NCBI GenBank assembly: GCA_016124275.1
Contig: WGOA01000083.1
Span: forward strand, 1 to 41,889
From: Bacteroidota bacterium
GTDB taxonomy: Bacteria; Bacteroidota; Bacteroidia; Chitinophagales; BACL12
Reading direction: 5' to 3'
DNA: 41,889 nt
In this document: positions 17,939 to 26,616 of the stretch, one piece after another
Layout of the letters: every line of letters begins with the position of its first letter
Position numbering within the stretch: position 1 is the stretch's first letter
Translations under genes and position numbers: made by a program
Notes under the pieces: model-generated
Told to the model about the DNA's origin: nothing
Database searches by the model: none
The model's input: the letters and a program-made list of their open reading frames with translations, nothing else

Positions 17939-20752
17939 TTGCCCACTCGCCGGTTTTGGGGATGCCTTGCGCTATTCCTGGTTTCCACCGGGCTATGGGC
18001 AACATCTAACGCGTATATCGTCGCAGAAATTGGACGAAACGAGCCCGTTCGGGTGGAAAGGGGGAAAGCTTTTTCCTGGCCTTCAGACTCGTTGCAGATA
18101 AACGTCCTCAAGCGTCAGCCTTCTAAAGAAGCTGCTCCGGAATTTGTTCCCCTTAATCCGGTCAGCGACAGCATGCGTCAGCAAGTGGAAGGGCAGGACA
18201 CGCTCCGGCAAATTTTTCCGGGCGAATTGGCCGCAGACTCGCTAAACGGCCTTGCGGCAGATTCCCTGTTCACCGGTGCTGCAGCCGGCTCAGCACAAAC
18301 CGACACGGCGCTGATTGTCCTCAATCCCGATGGCTTAGAAGGCGATGTGGACTATGAAGCCCGCGATTCCATTGTGTATGCCATCGTGGAGCAGAAGATT
18401 TTCCTTTACGGCCAGGCGCGGGTTACCTACGGCACCATTGACTTGCAGGCGGCCTACATTGAATTCAATTGGGCAGACCAGACGGTTTCGGCTTGGGGCC
18501 ATCCGGATACTACAGGCAAAGTGCGCGGCAAGCCCGCCTTTAAGGACGGCGAGGACGGCTTCACCGCCGATACCGTCCGCTACAATTTCAAAAGCAAAAA
18601 GGGACGCATCAGCAACATGCGGACCGAACAACAGGGAGGCTATCTGGGTTTTGAAGAGAGCAAAAAAAACGAATACGAAGAAATATTTGGTTATAAAGGC
18701 TACTACACCACCTGTTCCGATCCCGATCCGCATTTTCACATCCAGGCGGGCAAGGTAAAACTCGTGCCGGGCGAATTGGTGGTAACGGGTCCTGCAAACC
18801 TGGTCATCGCCGACGTGCCAACTCCGCTGTTTTTGCCCTTTGCTGTTTTTCCCCTGCAAAAAGGGCGCAAATCCGGGTTGCTGCTGCCGGAATACGGCGA
18901 AAGTCAGCAGTTGGGATTTTACCTGCGCAACGGCGGGTGGTATTTCGCCGTTTCAGACTTTCTTGACCTGACGCTAACCGGCGATATCTACAGCCGGGGC
19001 AGCTGGCGCGGCAACCTGGCGTCCAGTTACCGCAAACGCTATGCGTACACGGGCAGGGTAACCGCCAATTTCGCCAACACCCGATTCGGGTTTCCATTGG
19101 AAGCCGATTACCGCGTTACGCGGGATTTTCGGGTTACCTGGAACCATAGCCAGGACGCCAAAGCGCATCCAAACTCGCGTTTTTCAGCAAACGTCACAGC
19201 GGGCACAAGTACCTACACCACAAACGCCAGTTATACCACCGCAGACTTTCTGAACAATCAGTTCAGCAGCAACGTCAGCTATTCGCGAACGTTTACGGGC
19301 AAGCCGTATCGCCTGGACGCATCCGTGCAGCACAACCAGGTGCTTTCGGACAACAGCATCAGCCTGACGCTGCCCAACGTGGTTTTTGCCGTCAACCGCA
19401 TCAATCCCTTTGAGCGCAAGGTGCGAAGTGGGTCGCCTAAATGGTATGAGCAAATCGGGTTCAGTTACCGGGCCGAAGCGCGCAACCAGATTACCACAAC
19501 AGACAGCTTGCTCTTTCGGGCTGAAACGCTGGACCAGTTTCGCTTTGGGGTAAAACACAACCTGCCGGTTACCACGTCGTTCAGGGTATTCAAGCACTTT
19601 ACATTGAGTCTGAACGGCACGTACAACGAGTACTGGTACCCAAATTACCTGGTGCGCAGTTTTGTACCGGAATTTCTCTTCAGCGAGATTGATTCCAGCC
19701 TCACTTATGGTTTTGTGGACACCGACACCCTTTCGGGTTTTCGGGCCGCACGGTTCTTTAATGCCAGTACCAGCCTGAGCACGCGGATGTTTTCAACCTT
19801 TAACTTTCGCGGGAAAAAATTGAAGGCCATTCGGCACGTGATCACCCCTTCGCTCAGCGCCAACTACCAGCCTGATTTTGGCAGCAACAATTGGAATTAT
19901 TACGGAACGTACAGCACCAACGCGGAAGGCAACTTGGGCACCTATTCTAAATTTGGAAATGGATTGTTTGGCAGTCCGCCGGCAGGGCGCATTGGCTCCC
20001 TGGGTTTTTCGCTGAACAATGTGGTGGAAGCCAAGGTGGCTACGCGAACGGATTCGGTAGCCGCAGACAAGAAATTGTCGCTGCTAGACGCATTGAATGT
20101 AGCAGGATCGTATAATTTTGCTGCTGATTCATTTCGCGTTTCCAACATAACCCTGAGCGGACGAACGCGTTTGCTGGACCGCATTGACGTCAACTTCAGT
20201 GGAAACTTCGATCCCTATTCCAAAGACAGTCTGGGCAGGCGACAACGCGAAAGCGAGTGGAGTGCTACCGGCAGACCGGTTCGTTTTAACACCGGTAACC
20301 TGGCCATTGGCACCCGATTTAACGGGGGCACTACTGCTGAAGGCCGCGAGCGGCCCCGCTGGCAGGAATGGGATGTCTGGGACCTTGATCCGGGGTATGC
20401 CGATTTTAATATACCCTGGTCCTTGAGCATGAACTACAACCTCACGGTGCGCAACCTGACCAATGCGCTGGGCAGTGATTCGCTGGCCACCACACAGACG
20501 GTCACCCTCAACGGCGACTTTAACCTGACCGATCGGTGGAAAGTGCGCTTTAACTCCGGGTATGACTTTCAGCGCAAGGATTTTACGCTCACCACCATTT
20601 CGCTGGATCGCGATCTGCATTGCTGGCAGATGAGCTTTACCTGGATTCCCTTCGGCACGCTGCGCTCCTACAATTTTACCCTGAATGTTAAATCATCGGT
20701 CTTGCAGGACTTGCGCATCAACCGCAAGCAGGACTGGTTTGATGAATTCTGA
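17939..20752 (+). CDS. lptD: LptD-like outer-membrane LPS assembly protein
   Basis: 937 residues. The start is TTG at 17939: it opens a signal peptide (PTRRFWGCLALFLVSTGLWA), while the first ATG is 78 codons later and would remove it. An N-terminal OstA/beta-jellyroll region (about 100-270; EGDVDYEARDSIVYAIVEQKIFLYG, GKPAFKDGEDGFTADTVRYNFKSKKGRI) precedes the plug-like segment YYTTCSDPDPHFHI and FLPFAVFPLQKGRKSGLLLPEYG. That last motif is typical of LptD. The remaining ~630 residues alternate polar and aromatic residues as in a 20-plus-strand beta barrel. It would insert LPS into the outer leaflet. Context with OstA-like, MlaD and amidase genes fits envelope assembly. Only one Cys pair-like region was noticed, so the disulfide arrangement of E. 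coli LptD is not evident. Confidence 0.87.
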   Translation: MPTRRFWGCLALFLVSTGLWATSNAYIVAEIGRNEPVRVERGKAFSWPSDSLQINVLKRQPSKEAAPEFVPLNPVSDSMRQQVEGQDTLRQIFPGELAADSLNGLAADSLFTGAAAGSAQTDTALIVLNPDGLEGDVDYEARDSIVYAIVEQKIFLYGQARVTYGTIDLQAAYIEFNWADQTVSAWGHPDTTGKVRGKPAFKDGEDGFTADTVRYNFKSKKGRISNMRTEQQGGYLGFEESKKNEYEEIFGYKGYYTTCSDPDPHFHIQAGKVKLVPGELVVTGPANLVIADVPTPLFLPFAVFPLQKGRKSGLLLPEYGESQQLGFYLRNGGWYFAVSDFLDLTLTGDIYSRGSWRGNLASSYRKRYAYTGRVTANFANTRFGFPLEADYRVTRDFRVTWNHSQDAKAHPNSRFSANVTAGTSTYTTNASYTTADFLNNQFSSNVSYSRTFTGKPYRLDASVQHNQVLSDNSISLTLPNVVFAVNRINPFERKVRSGSPKWYEQIGFSYRAEARNQITTTDSLLFRAETLDQFRFGVKHNLPVTTSFRVFKHFTLSLNGTYNEYWYPNYLVRSFVPEFLFSEIDSSLTYGFVDTDTLSGFRAARFFNASTSLSTRMFSTFNFRGKKLKAIRHVITPSLSANYQPDFGSNNWNYYGTYSTNAEGNLGTYSKFGNGLFGSPPAGRIGSLGFSLNNVVEAKVATRTDSVAADKKLSLLDALNVAGSYNFAADSFRVSNITLSGRTRLLDRIDVNFSGNFDPYSKDSLGRRQRESEWSATGRPVRFNTGNLAIGTRFNGGTTAEGRERPRWQEWDVWDLDPGYADFNIPWSLSMNYNLTVRNLTNALGSDSLATTQTVTLNGDFNLTDRWKVRFNSGYDFQRKDFTLTTISLDRDLHCWQMSFTWIPFGTLRSYNFTLNVKSSVLQDLRINRKQDWFDEF

Positions 20753-20827
20753 CGAGAAAGCCCAGCCATCGCGATGATGCAGGCGGTGGTTGGCCCTGCC
20801 TGCGCCGTTTCCTTGCGGGCCTCTGCC

Positions 20828-21934
20828 TTACTTTTTTGATGCTCCGGTCTCGCCCGCCTTCCGGGCCAACTCCAACACTTGAAACAAATCATCGCGCGTC
20901 GGCTCGCCGATTTTGTGGTAAAGCAGGCTGCCGTCGGGGTGCAGCAGCGCAATGCCCGGAGGGTGCTTGATTTGCAGGTAGCGATAGGCCCATTCCATCG
21001 ATAATGCTCCTTTGGTCGTGATCAGCGTATCGGCGGCCTTGCCTACGTATTGCTGGTCGGGGGGCAGGGGAGTGGGATCATCGGCGTACATGACCAATTG
21101 CAAGGTTTCGCGATTGAGGCGCGTAAAAAGGTCCAATTCGCGCAGCGTAAGGTCTTCGGTGCGGCGCGTTACGCTGTTCATCCAGGAGACAAAAAACAAC
21201 AAGATAGGTTTTTCTATGTTTTTAGCACAGGTCAAAGCCTCCACGGGATCATCATACGCCTTAAAGCCAAAACTGAACGGGCGAATGGGTGCTGTACCAC
21301 AATGCAGGCTATGGTTTTGGCCTTCTGCGGCAAGCAGTTCAGGAAGGCTTTTTTCGTAGGCCGCAGAAAGTGCTCCCAGGGTCCAGCCCGGTTCCGTTTT
21401 TCCTGCGCGAACCAGGTTGCCCATGGCGTGTACCATGCGCGGATTGGCGCCGCACTGACTCATGGCCAGGCTGTCCAGGTGCCATAACTCCGGGCGAAGG
21501 GGCTTGCGGTACACGTCGCGACAGGCTTCCATGATACTGGCTGTTTTCCGGTATGGAGTGGCCTGATCCAGGCTGTCCAAAACGCGTTTCATGTCCCCGA
21601 CCGTGTAGTCATCACCCTGGTTGGAAGACAACAACAACGCCCATTTCTTCATCATGGGGATATCGGCAGCATGACCGCCCATGCAGTCCAGAAAACCCTC
21701 GGGCAATCGATCGGGGTTGAAGCCGACAAATGGCATGGCAAAGAGCGAATCGCAGGTAATGCTGACCGTGGTTTGGGCTTGCAGCGCCGGCGTGACAAGG
21801 ATGAGCCCTGCGAGCGTGAAACCCTTGGCCCGCCTTGCCAGGGCTGCGAAACGGAGGCTGCGTGGCAGGCTGCAGCGGAGGCTGCGGGGCAGGCTTTGCG
21901 CGATCAGCATAGTAGAGAGACCTTTCAATAACAT
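20828..21934 (-). CDS. Exported DsbD-gamma-like thioredoxin-fold protein lacking CxxC
   Basis: A 368-residue exported protein starting at ATG 21934 (ATG 21910 is an alternative), with an unusually long basic presequence before a hydrophobic stretch (FTLAGLILVTPALQAQ, 39-54). Residues 60-205 are an unrecognised domain with several Cys. Residues 225-365 resemble the C-terminal thioredoxin domain of DsbD-type proteins: EKPILLFFVSW, then YADDPTPLPPDQQ and GIALLHPDGSLL. Where relatives have W-x-CVNC-R, this protein has W-M-NSVT-R (residues 251-257), so both redox Cys are absent. A non-redox binding or scaffold role is inferred. A 24-bp tandem repeat encodes SLPRSLRC/SLPRSLRF in the presequence. 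It lies 8 bases after the DUF4197 gene, in the same operon. Confidence 0.75.
   Translation of the reverse strand: MLLKGLSTMLIAQSLPRSLRCSLPRSLRFAALARRAKGFTLAGLILVTPALQAQTTVSITCDSLFAMPFVGFNPDRLPEGFLDCMGGHAADIPMMKKWALLLSSNQGDDYTVGDMKRVLDSLDQATPYRKTASIMEACRDVYRKPLRPELWHLDSLAMSQCGANPRMVHAMGNLVRAGKTEPGWTLGALSAAYEKSLPELLAAEGQNHSLHCGTAPIRPFSFGFKAYDDPVEALTCAKNIEKPILLFFVSWMNSVTRRTEDLTLRELDLFTRLNRETLQLVMYADDPTPLPPDQQYVGKAADTLITTKGALSMEWAYRYLQIKHPPGIALLHPDGSLLYHKIGEPTRDDLFQVLELARKAGETGASKK
21853..21900. repeat. 24-bp tandem duplication in a presequence
   Basis: Two 24-base units (21853-21876, 21877-21900) identical for the first 20 bases except one T/G change. On the minus strand they encode residues 14-29 of the thioredoxin-like protein, SLPRSLR twice. 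Confidence 0.85.
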
Positions 21935-21942
21935 AAATTATG

Positions 21943-22683
21943 TTACTTCTTGTTGCTGTCGTAATAACCGAACACTTTTTTCATCATGTCGGTGGTTCGG
22001 GCACCGGGATTGGTGCGAATTTTCTGTTCTTCTTTTTCAACCATAACAAACAATCCCAACAATGCGCGTTCGGTCACAAAGTCGCCCAGGTCGGGATTCA
22101 CCTTTTTTACCAGTGGGATTTTGTTGTAGGCGTTCATGACATCCCCCCAGTACTTGGTGGCATTGGTGCTGGCCATGGTCTTGTCAATGACCGGGCTGAA
22201 CTTAGCGGTCAGTTGTGGGGTGGTGGTGCGCTCCAGATAGCGCGTAGCAGCGTCCTGTTCTCCAAAGAGGATGTCCATACCATCGCTGATGGTCATGGAG
22301 GTGATGGCGCTCACAAAAATAGGGGCAGCCTCTTTGGCTGCCTCTTCCGCCGCGCGGTTGATAGCCAGCATGGCGTCATCCAGCAGTTTTTGCCCACCGG
22401 GAACCTTGCTGAGCGTATTGACAATGGGTTCGGCTTCGGGGGGGAGGGGAATTTTGATAAGGGGATTGCCAAAATAGCCGTTCAGTTTGCTGACCGTTCC
22501 TGCGCCGTTGTTGGCTCCTTGTTTGAGGGCATCTTTCAGGCCCATAATGGCTTCACCGTTTGAAATGGAGCCAACTCCTGCAGCACCTCCGGCGGTAGCC
22601 AAAATGCTGTTTAAGGTTTCCGGATCGCAGGAGGGCATGCTGACAAGCAAAAGGAGGGAAAAGGCCAGGTATTTACCGTTCAT
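21943..22683 (-). CDS. DUF4197 lipoprotein
   Basis: A 246-residue protein with a lipoprotein signal peptide (LAFSLLLLVSMPSC, lipidated Cys19). The body matches the DUF4197 pattern: GLKDALKQGANNG, IKIPLPPEAEPI, AMLAINRAAEEAAKEAAPIFVSAITSMTI, DGMDILFGEQDAATRYLERTT and IRTNPGARTTDMMKKVFGYYD. The family is widespread in Gram-negative bacteria; no activity is known to me. First gene of a two-gene unit with the thioredoxin-like protein. Confidence 0.9.
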   Translation of the reverse strand: MNGKYLAFSLLLLVSMPSCDPETLNSILATAGGAAGVGSISNGEAIMGLKDALKQGANNGAGTVSKLNGYFGNPLIKIPLPPEAEPIVNTLSKVPGGQKLLDDAMLAINRAAEEAAKEAAPIFVSAITSMTISDGMDILFGEQDAATRYLERTTTPQLTAKFSPVIDKTMASTNATKYWGDVMNAYNKIPLVKKVNPDLGDFVTERALLGLFVMVEKEEQKIRTNPGARTTDMMKKVFGYYDSNKK

Positions 22684-22828
22684 GTGCGGGGAAAAGGGGT
22701 TACGAACAACTTGACAATGGGGAACAACGCGGCAATGCTTCTTTGGCCCAGCAATCGGGAAAGGGCATTGCGCTTGGAAAAATACGCTAAAACCAGCCTG
22801 TACGCCAATGCAGCCCGAAACGCGCGGT

Positions 22829-22836
22829 TACCTTTG
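22829..22836 (+). promoter_or_regulatory. -7 promoter element TACCTTTG upstream of cinA
   Basis: Exact TAnnTTTG, 31 bases before the cinA start codon. No clear TTG -33 element at the usual spacing. Confidence 0.5.
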
Positions 22837-22867
22837 CCCGGTAACACGCTGAAACCCCTGCCATTTT

Positions 22868-24118
22868 ATGGACGTTATCTTGATTACGATTGGCGATGAA
22901 ATTCTGATCGGCAGAACGGTGGACACCAATTCTGCCTGGATGGCAGCTGAACTCAATGTATTGGGCTTAACGGTGCGCGAAATTTTATCCGTTGCAGATG
23001 AAGGGCCTGCCATTGTAGAGGCGGTTGAGCGCAGTTTGGACCGGGCTGAACTGGTGTTGTTGACTGGAGGACTGGGACCCACCCGGGATGACATTACCAA
23101 AAAGACCCTGGCAGATTTCTTTGGTATGGCCCTGGTCGAGCATCAGGGGGTCTTGCAAGAGGTGGAGCGACTGCTAAAAAAATGGGGACGGCCGCTGAAT
23201 CTGCTCAACCGCAGTGTGGCGTTGATGCCGGAAGGGGCGGATATTTTGCTAAACCGGCGCGGTACAGCACCAGCCATGTGGTTTGAGCGAAACAACCGGG
23301 TGCTGGTGTCCATGCCCGGAGTGCCCCATGAAATGAGGCACCTGATGACCGAACAAGTGCTGCCCGCCTTGCAGAAGCGATTCGAACTGCCTCCGATACA
23401 ACACCGCCACCTGCTCACAGCGGGCATTGGCGAGAGCCAGATCGCAGAGAAAGTTGCCGATTTGGAAGAGGCCCTTCCCCCGCACATTAAATTGGCCTAC
23501 CTGCCCAGTCTGGGGCAAGTTAAGTTGCGGCTGACCGGCAAGGGCGCAGATGCGCAGGCGTTGGGAACGGAGTTGCAGGGGTGGCTGGACCAGTTTCGGG
23601 CCCGCATTGCCGACTATGTGCACGGCCTGGATAACAGCAGCCTGGAGGAAGGGGTGTTGGAGCGTTTAGCGGCCCGGCGCTGGCAATTGGGCATCGCAGA
23701 GTCTTGCACCGGGGGCAAGATCGGGGCCCGGCTTACCCGCGTTCCCGGCTCCAGCGCCTGGTTTCGCGGCGGGGTTACCGCATACAGCTACGAGGCCAAG
23801 TCTTCGTTGCTTGGGGTAAACCCGGAGACGCTGGCTCACTATGGGGCTGTCTCGGAGCAAACGGTCCAGGAAATGCTCACGGGGGCCTTGCGTGTCTTTG
23901 ATGCGGATATCGCAGCAGCGGTTTCCGGCATTGCCGGACCGGATGGCGGTACGGAGGATAAACCTGTGGGCACCGTGTACATTGGGGTGGCTACCCGAGA
24001 CGGATTCTCGCACGTCAAGCGCGTCCAATTCCCCGGAGACCGCGCCGCGAACATGGAGTGGAGTACCGTTGCGGCATTGAATATGCTGCGTCGGCTGATG
24101 GATGGGGCGTTGGGTTAG
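22868..24118 (+). CDS. cinA: CinA family nicotinamide-nucleotide amidase / competence-damage protein
   Basis: A 416-residue two-domain CinA. Residues 1-170 form the MoaB/MogA-like (COG1058) domain (ILITIGDEILIGRTVDTNSAWMA, LLTGGLGPTRDDITKKTLADFFG, MPGVPHEM), linked to ADP-ribose pyrophosphatase activity in characterised members. Residues about 255-410 form the C-terminal amidohydrolase domain (GIAESCTGGKIGARLTRVPGSS, FRGGVTAYSYEAKSSLLGV, AVSGIAGPDGGTEDKPVGTVYIGVA), which deamidates nicotinamide mononucleotide in NAD salvage. Both halves look complete. It has its own promoter element and is divergent from the DUF4197 unit. Confidence 0.95.
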   Translation: MDVILITIGDEILIGRTVDTNSAWMAAELNVLGLTVREILSVADEGPAIVEAVERSLDRAELVLLTGGLGPTRDDITKKTLADFFGMALVEHQGVLQEVERLLKKWGRPLNLLNRSVALMPEGADILLNRRGTAPAMWFERNNRVLVSMPGVPHEMRHLMTEQVLPALQKRFELPPIQHRHLLTAGIGESQIAEKVADLEEALPPHIKLAYLPSLGQVKLRLTGKGADAQALGTELQGWLDQFRARIADYVHGLDNSSLEEGVLERLAARRWQLGIAESCTGGKIGARLTRVPGSSAWFRGGVTAYSYEAKSSLLGVNPETLAHYGAVSEQTVQEMLTGALRVFDADIAAAVSGIAGPDGGTEDKPVGTVYIGVATRDGFSHVKRVQFPGDRAANMEWSTVAALNMLRRLMDGALG

Positions 24119-24139
24119 GCAAAGGGCCTTAAAAACCGT

Positions 24140-24147
24140 TACCTTTA
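24140..24147 (+). promoter_or_regulatory. Possible -7 element TACCTTTA upstream of the E2 gene
   Basis: One base from TAnnTTTG, 43 bases before the ATG at 24191; spacing is reasonable but no -33 TTG is well placed. Confidence 0.4.
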
Positions 24148-24190
24148 CAGCGTTAGGACATCCTCAATTTATAGACAAAATTTTGCCTAA

Positions 24191-25675
24191 ATGGCTTTGG
24201 CAGAACTGATTATGCCCAAAATGGGCGAAAGCATCATGGAGGCTACTATTCTCAAATGGCTCAAGCAGCCAGGAGATGCGGTAGCGCTGGATGAGCCGGT
24301 TTTGGAGATCGCAACAGACAAGGTGGATTCTGAAGTTCCCTCTCCGTTTGCCGGTGTTTTGGTGGAAATGCGCTTTCCGGAAGGCGAGACGGTGGAGATC
24401 GGCAAGATCATCGCTGTTATTGCCACAGAAGGGGAGCAGATTGGCGCCGGGCATTCACCGGCAGCCGCTGCCTCCCCAACAGCACAGGAGGTGCCTACAG
24501 CGGACAAGGTGGAGGCGAGCGTAGCGCAAGCTGTGGCCGCAGCCAAGCCTGCCGCGTCCGCTCCCCAACCTGTTGCGCTTTCCTCCAACGGCTCTGGCAG
24601 CTATGGTGCGGCCAGCCCGGCTGCGGCACCTGCTTCTAGTGCTGCGCGGTTTTACAGCCCATTGGTGTTGAACATTGCGCGCGAGGAGGGCATTTCCATG
24701 ACCGAACTGGAGGCCATGCCTGGAACTGGCAGCGAAGGCCGGGTGACCAAGCGCGATATTTTGGATTACGTGCAGTCGCACAAGACCGGGGCTTCGCCGG
24801 CAGTAAAACCTGCTGTTGCTTCTTCCGGATCTGCGGCCAGCCCCGCGGCTTCACCGGCGGGGGCCACGCCCGCGCAAAGCCCTTCGCCTGTTGCCGGTCC
24901 CGTGAGCGCTTCCCCCAGTCCTACGCCGAGCCCTGCGCGCGTTAGCGCAGAACCGATGGTCAGCGGCAACGTGGAGATTGTGGAAATGGACCGCATGCGC
25001 AAGATGATTGCGGAACATATGGTTCGCTCCAAGCACACCTCGCCGCACGTCACCTCGTTCGTGGAGGCCGACATGACCCCGATCGTGCAGTGGCGCGAGC
25101 GGATCAAGAAGTCCTTTGAGCAGAAAACCGGAGAAAAGATTACGTTCACGCCCATCATCATTGAGGCCATCGTCAAGGCCATTCGCGATTTTCCGATGGT
25201 CAACGTGTCCGTGGATGGCGATCGTATTCTGGTAAAAAAAGATATAAATATTGGCATGGCTGCGGCCCTGCCCAACGGCAATTTGATTGTGCCGGTCATC
25301 AAACGCGCGGACCAACTGAACCTGCTTGGCCTCACGCGCGCCGTCAATGATTTGGCCAACCGCGCGCGCTTGGGCAAACTCAAGCCGGAAGAAGTGCAGG
25401 ACGGCACCTATACCGTGACCAACGTTGGCACCTTTGGCAATGTCATGGGCACGCCCGTCATCAACCAGCCGCAGGTCGCCATCATGGCGGCAGGGGCTAT
25501 TCGCAAAAAGCCGGCGGTCATTGAAACACCGCAAGGCGATTTCATCGGCATTCGCCACATGATGTTCCTGAGCCACGCTTATGACCACCGTGTGGTGGAT
25601 GGGTTCCTCGGTGGCAGTTTTGTGCGCCGCGTTGCCGACTACCTGGAAGGCTGGGATCCGAACCGCGAGTTTTGA
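24191..25675 (+). CDS. 2-oxoacid dehydrogenase E2 (dihydrolipoamide acyltransferase)
   Basis: 494 residues. One lipoyl domain (1-80) with the lipoylated Lys44 in ATDKVDSE, an Ala/Pro/Ser-rich linker, a peripheral subunit-binding domain (about 153-195: YSPLVLNIAREEGISM ... GRVTKRDILDYV), a second Ala/Pro linker, and the acyltransferase core (about 255-494) with catalytic His466 and Asp470 in DHRVVDG. It transfers acyl groups from E1 to CoA in a multienzyme complex. No E1 or E3 gene is in the window, so the substrate (pyruvate, 2-oxoglutarate or branched-chain oxoacids) cannot be assigned. A stand-alone E2 of this form in Bacteroidota is often the branched-chain type, which is a weak inference. 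The stop codon overlaps the next ATG by one base (TGATG). Confidence 0.93.
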   Translation: MALAELIMPKMGESIMEATILKWLKQPGDAVALDEPVLEIATDKVDSEVPSPFAGVLVEMRFPEGETVEIGKIIAVIATEGEQIGAGHSPAAAASPTAQEVPTADKVEASVAQAVAAAKPAASAPQPVALSSNGSGSYGAASPAAAPASSAARFYSPLVLNIAREEGISMTELEAMPGTGSEGRVTKRDILDYVQSHKTGASPAVKPAVASSGSAASPAASPAGATPAQSPSPVAGPVSASPSPTPSPARVSAEPMVSGNVEIVEMDRMRKMIAEHMVRSKHTSPHVTSFVEADMTPIVQWRERIKKSFEQKTGEKITFTPIIIEAIVKAIRDFPMVNVSVDGDRILVKKDINIGMAAALPNGNLIVPVIKRADQLNLLGLTRAVNDLANRARLGKLKPEEVQDGTYTVTNVGTFGNVMGTPVINQPQVAIMAAGAIRKKPAVIETPQGDFIGIRHMMFLSHAYDHRVVDGFLGGSFVRRVADYLEGWDPNREF

Positions 25676-26565
25676 TGGCAGCACAAGACGCTGGCGCCGG
25701 GTCGGCTTCTTTCGGGGGAAGGGCCCCGGCACCCGCCGTCAGCAGTACTGCGGATCAGGTGGTGTTTTTCCACGTTGGCCTTGGCAAGGCTGCGTCAACC
25801 TTTCTGCAGTACGCCTTCTTTCCGCGGTTAAAAGGCATCCGCTATTTGCAGCGCACGCGCTATCGCCGTGCACCGGAATGGCTGGCCGCACAGGGACCGG
25901 GCCGCTACCTGATCAGCCGCGAATTCGACCAACAACTGGAGCGCGAATGCACCTGGTTCCGGGATCAACTATCGGGCAGGAACGGCCTGACCATTGTTCC
26001 TGTTATTGTTTTGCGCCGGCAGGATGGCTGGTTTGCCTCGCAGTACCGCCGGCACATCAAAAACGGCAGCCCCCTGGCGTTCTCCGAGTTTATTGACGGG
26101 ACCGCTGACCAGGGGCTCTGGAAAATCGCCGATGGTCTGTTCCTGCCCAAGCTCCGCTTTCTTGAGGCCTGTTTTGGCCGACCACCGCTGGTGTTGCTCT
26201 ACGAAGAATTGCGGAAGGACCCTGCTGCCTGGCTGCAACAGTTCGCGGGCTTGCTGGGAGCTACTTACGACCAGGCAGCGGTGCGCCTGGATACCGTCCA
26301 CGCCTCCTACAGCGAACACCAACTCTTGGTGATGCGGGTGTTCAGCAGGCGCTGGTTTCGGCAGCCGATCGCGCACGGTAAAACGCCCTGGCTGGCCCGG
26401 CGAGGCCGGCTGCTGGCTTGCTATGCGGTACTCTATGCGGCTCGTTTGTTGCCAAAGCGCTGGTTTTCAGGGCCATTGATTGCTCCCACACAGTTAAAAT
26501 CCTTGCAGGAGATCTACCGCGATGACTGGGAAAAGGCCTCCCGGTATTCTATGTTTGAACATTAA
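25675..26565 (+). CDS. Sulfotransferase-like P-loop protein
   Basis: 296 residues, starting at the ATG that overlaps the E2 stop codon (a TTG one codon earlier is in frame). The N-terminal 25 residues are low-complexity. HVGLGKAASTFLQ (33-45) fits the 5'-phosphosulfate-binding loop of PAPS-dependent sulfotransferases (HxGxxKxxSTxLQ), and VIVLRRQDGWFASQYRRHI (110-128) fits the 3'-phosphate-binding segment with Arg114 and Ser122. LVLLYEELRKDPAAWLQQF is also typical of the family. The C-terminal ~90 residues are basic. The acceptor is unknown; a lipid or surface glycan is possible. Translational coupling to an E2 gene is odd and may only reflect compact packing. Confidence 0.75.
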   Translation: MAAQDAGAGSASFGGRAPAPAVSSTADQVVFFHVGLGKAASTFLQYAFFPRLKGIRYLQRTRYRRAPEWLAAQGPGRYLISREFDQQLERECTWFRDQLSGRNGLTIVPVIVLRRQDGWFASQYRRHIKNGSPLAFSEFIDGTADQGLWKIADGLFLPKLRFLEACFGRPPLVLLYEELRKDPAAWLQQFAGLLGATYDQAAVRLDTVHASYSEHQLLVMRVFSRRWFRQPIAHGKTPWLARRGRLLACYAVLYAARLLPKRWFSGPLIAPTQLKSLQEIYRDDWEKASRYSMFEH

Positions 26566-26571
26566 TGAACT

Positions 26572-26593
26572 AATTTAACTAACTGGTTAAATT
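26572..26593. promoter_or_regulatory. Operator palindrome for the TetR regulator
   Basis: AATTTAAC-TAACTG-GTTAAATT: perfect 8-bp arms with a 6-base spacer. A second, nested palindrome (TAAC-TG-GTTA, 26580-26589) lies within it. It ends 15 bases before the -7 element, so it covers the -33 region of the promoter for the TetR-efflux operon. This is the position and shape expected of a TetR-family autoregulatory operator. Confidence 0.65.
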
Positions 26594-26608
26594 TTTAAAA
26601 GCGCGGGG

Positions 26609-26616
26609 TATATTTG
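26609..26616 (+). promoter_or_regulatory. -7 promoter element TATATTTG of the efflux operon
   Basis: Exact TAnnTTTG. Transcription would start around 26622, only ~8 bases before the ATG at 26631, which argues that translation starts at a later ATG. Confidence 0.6.

Noticed and set aside
20768-20777. Palindrome CATCGCGATG between convergent genes
   Set aside because: Ten bases only, no T run and weak surrounding stems; not a convincing bidirectional terminator.
24851-25732. 293-codon minus-strand open frame opposite the E2 gene
   Set aside because: Fully antisense to conserved E2 catalytic sequence, with no domain pattern.
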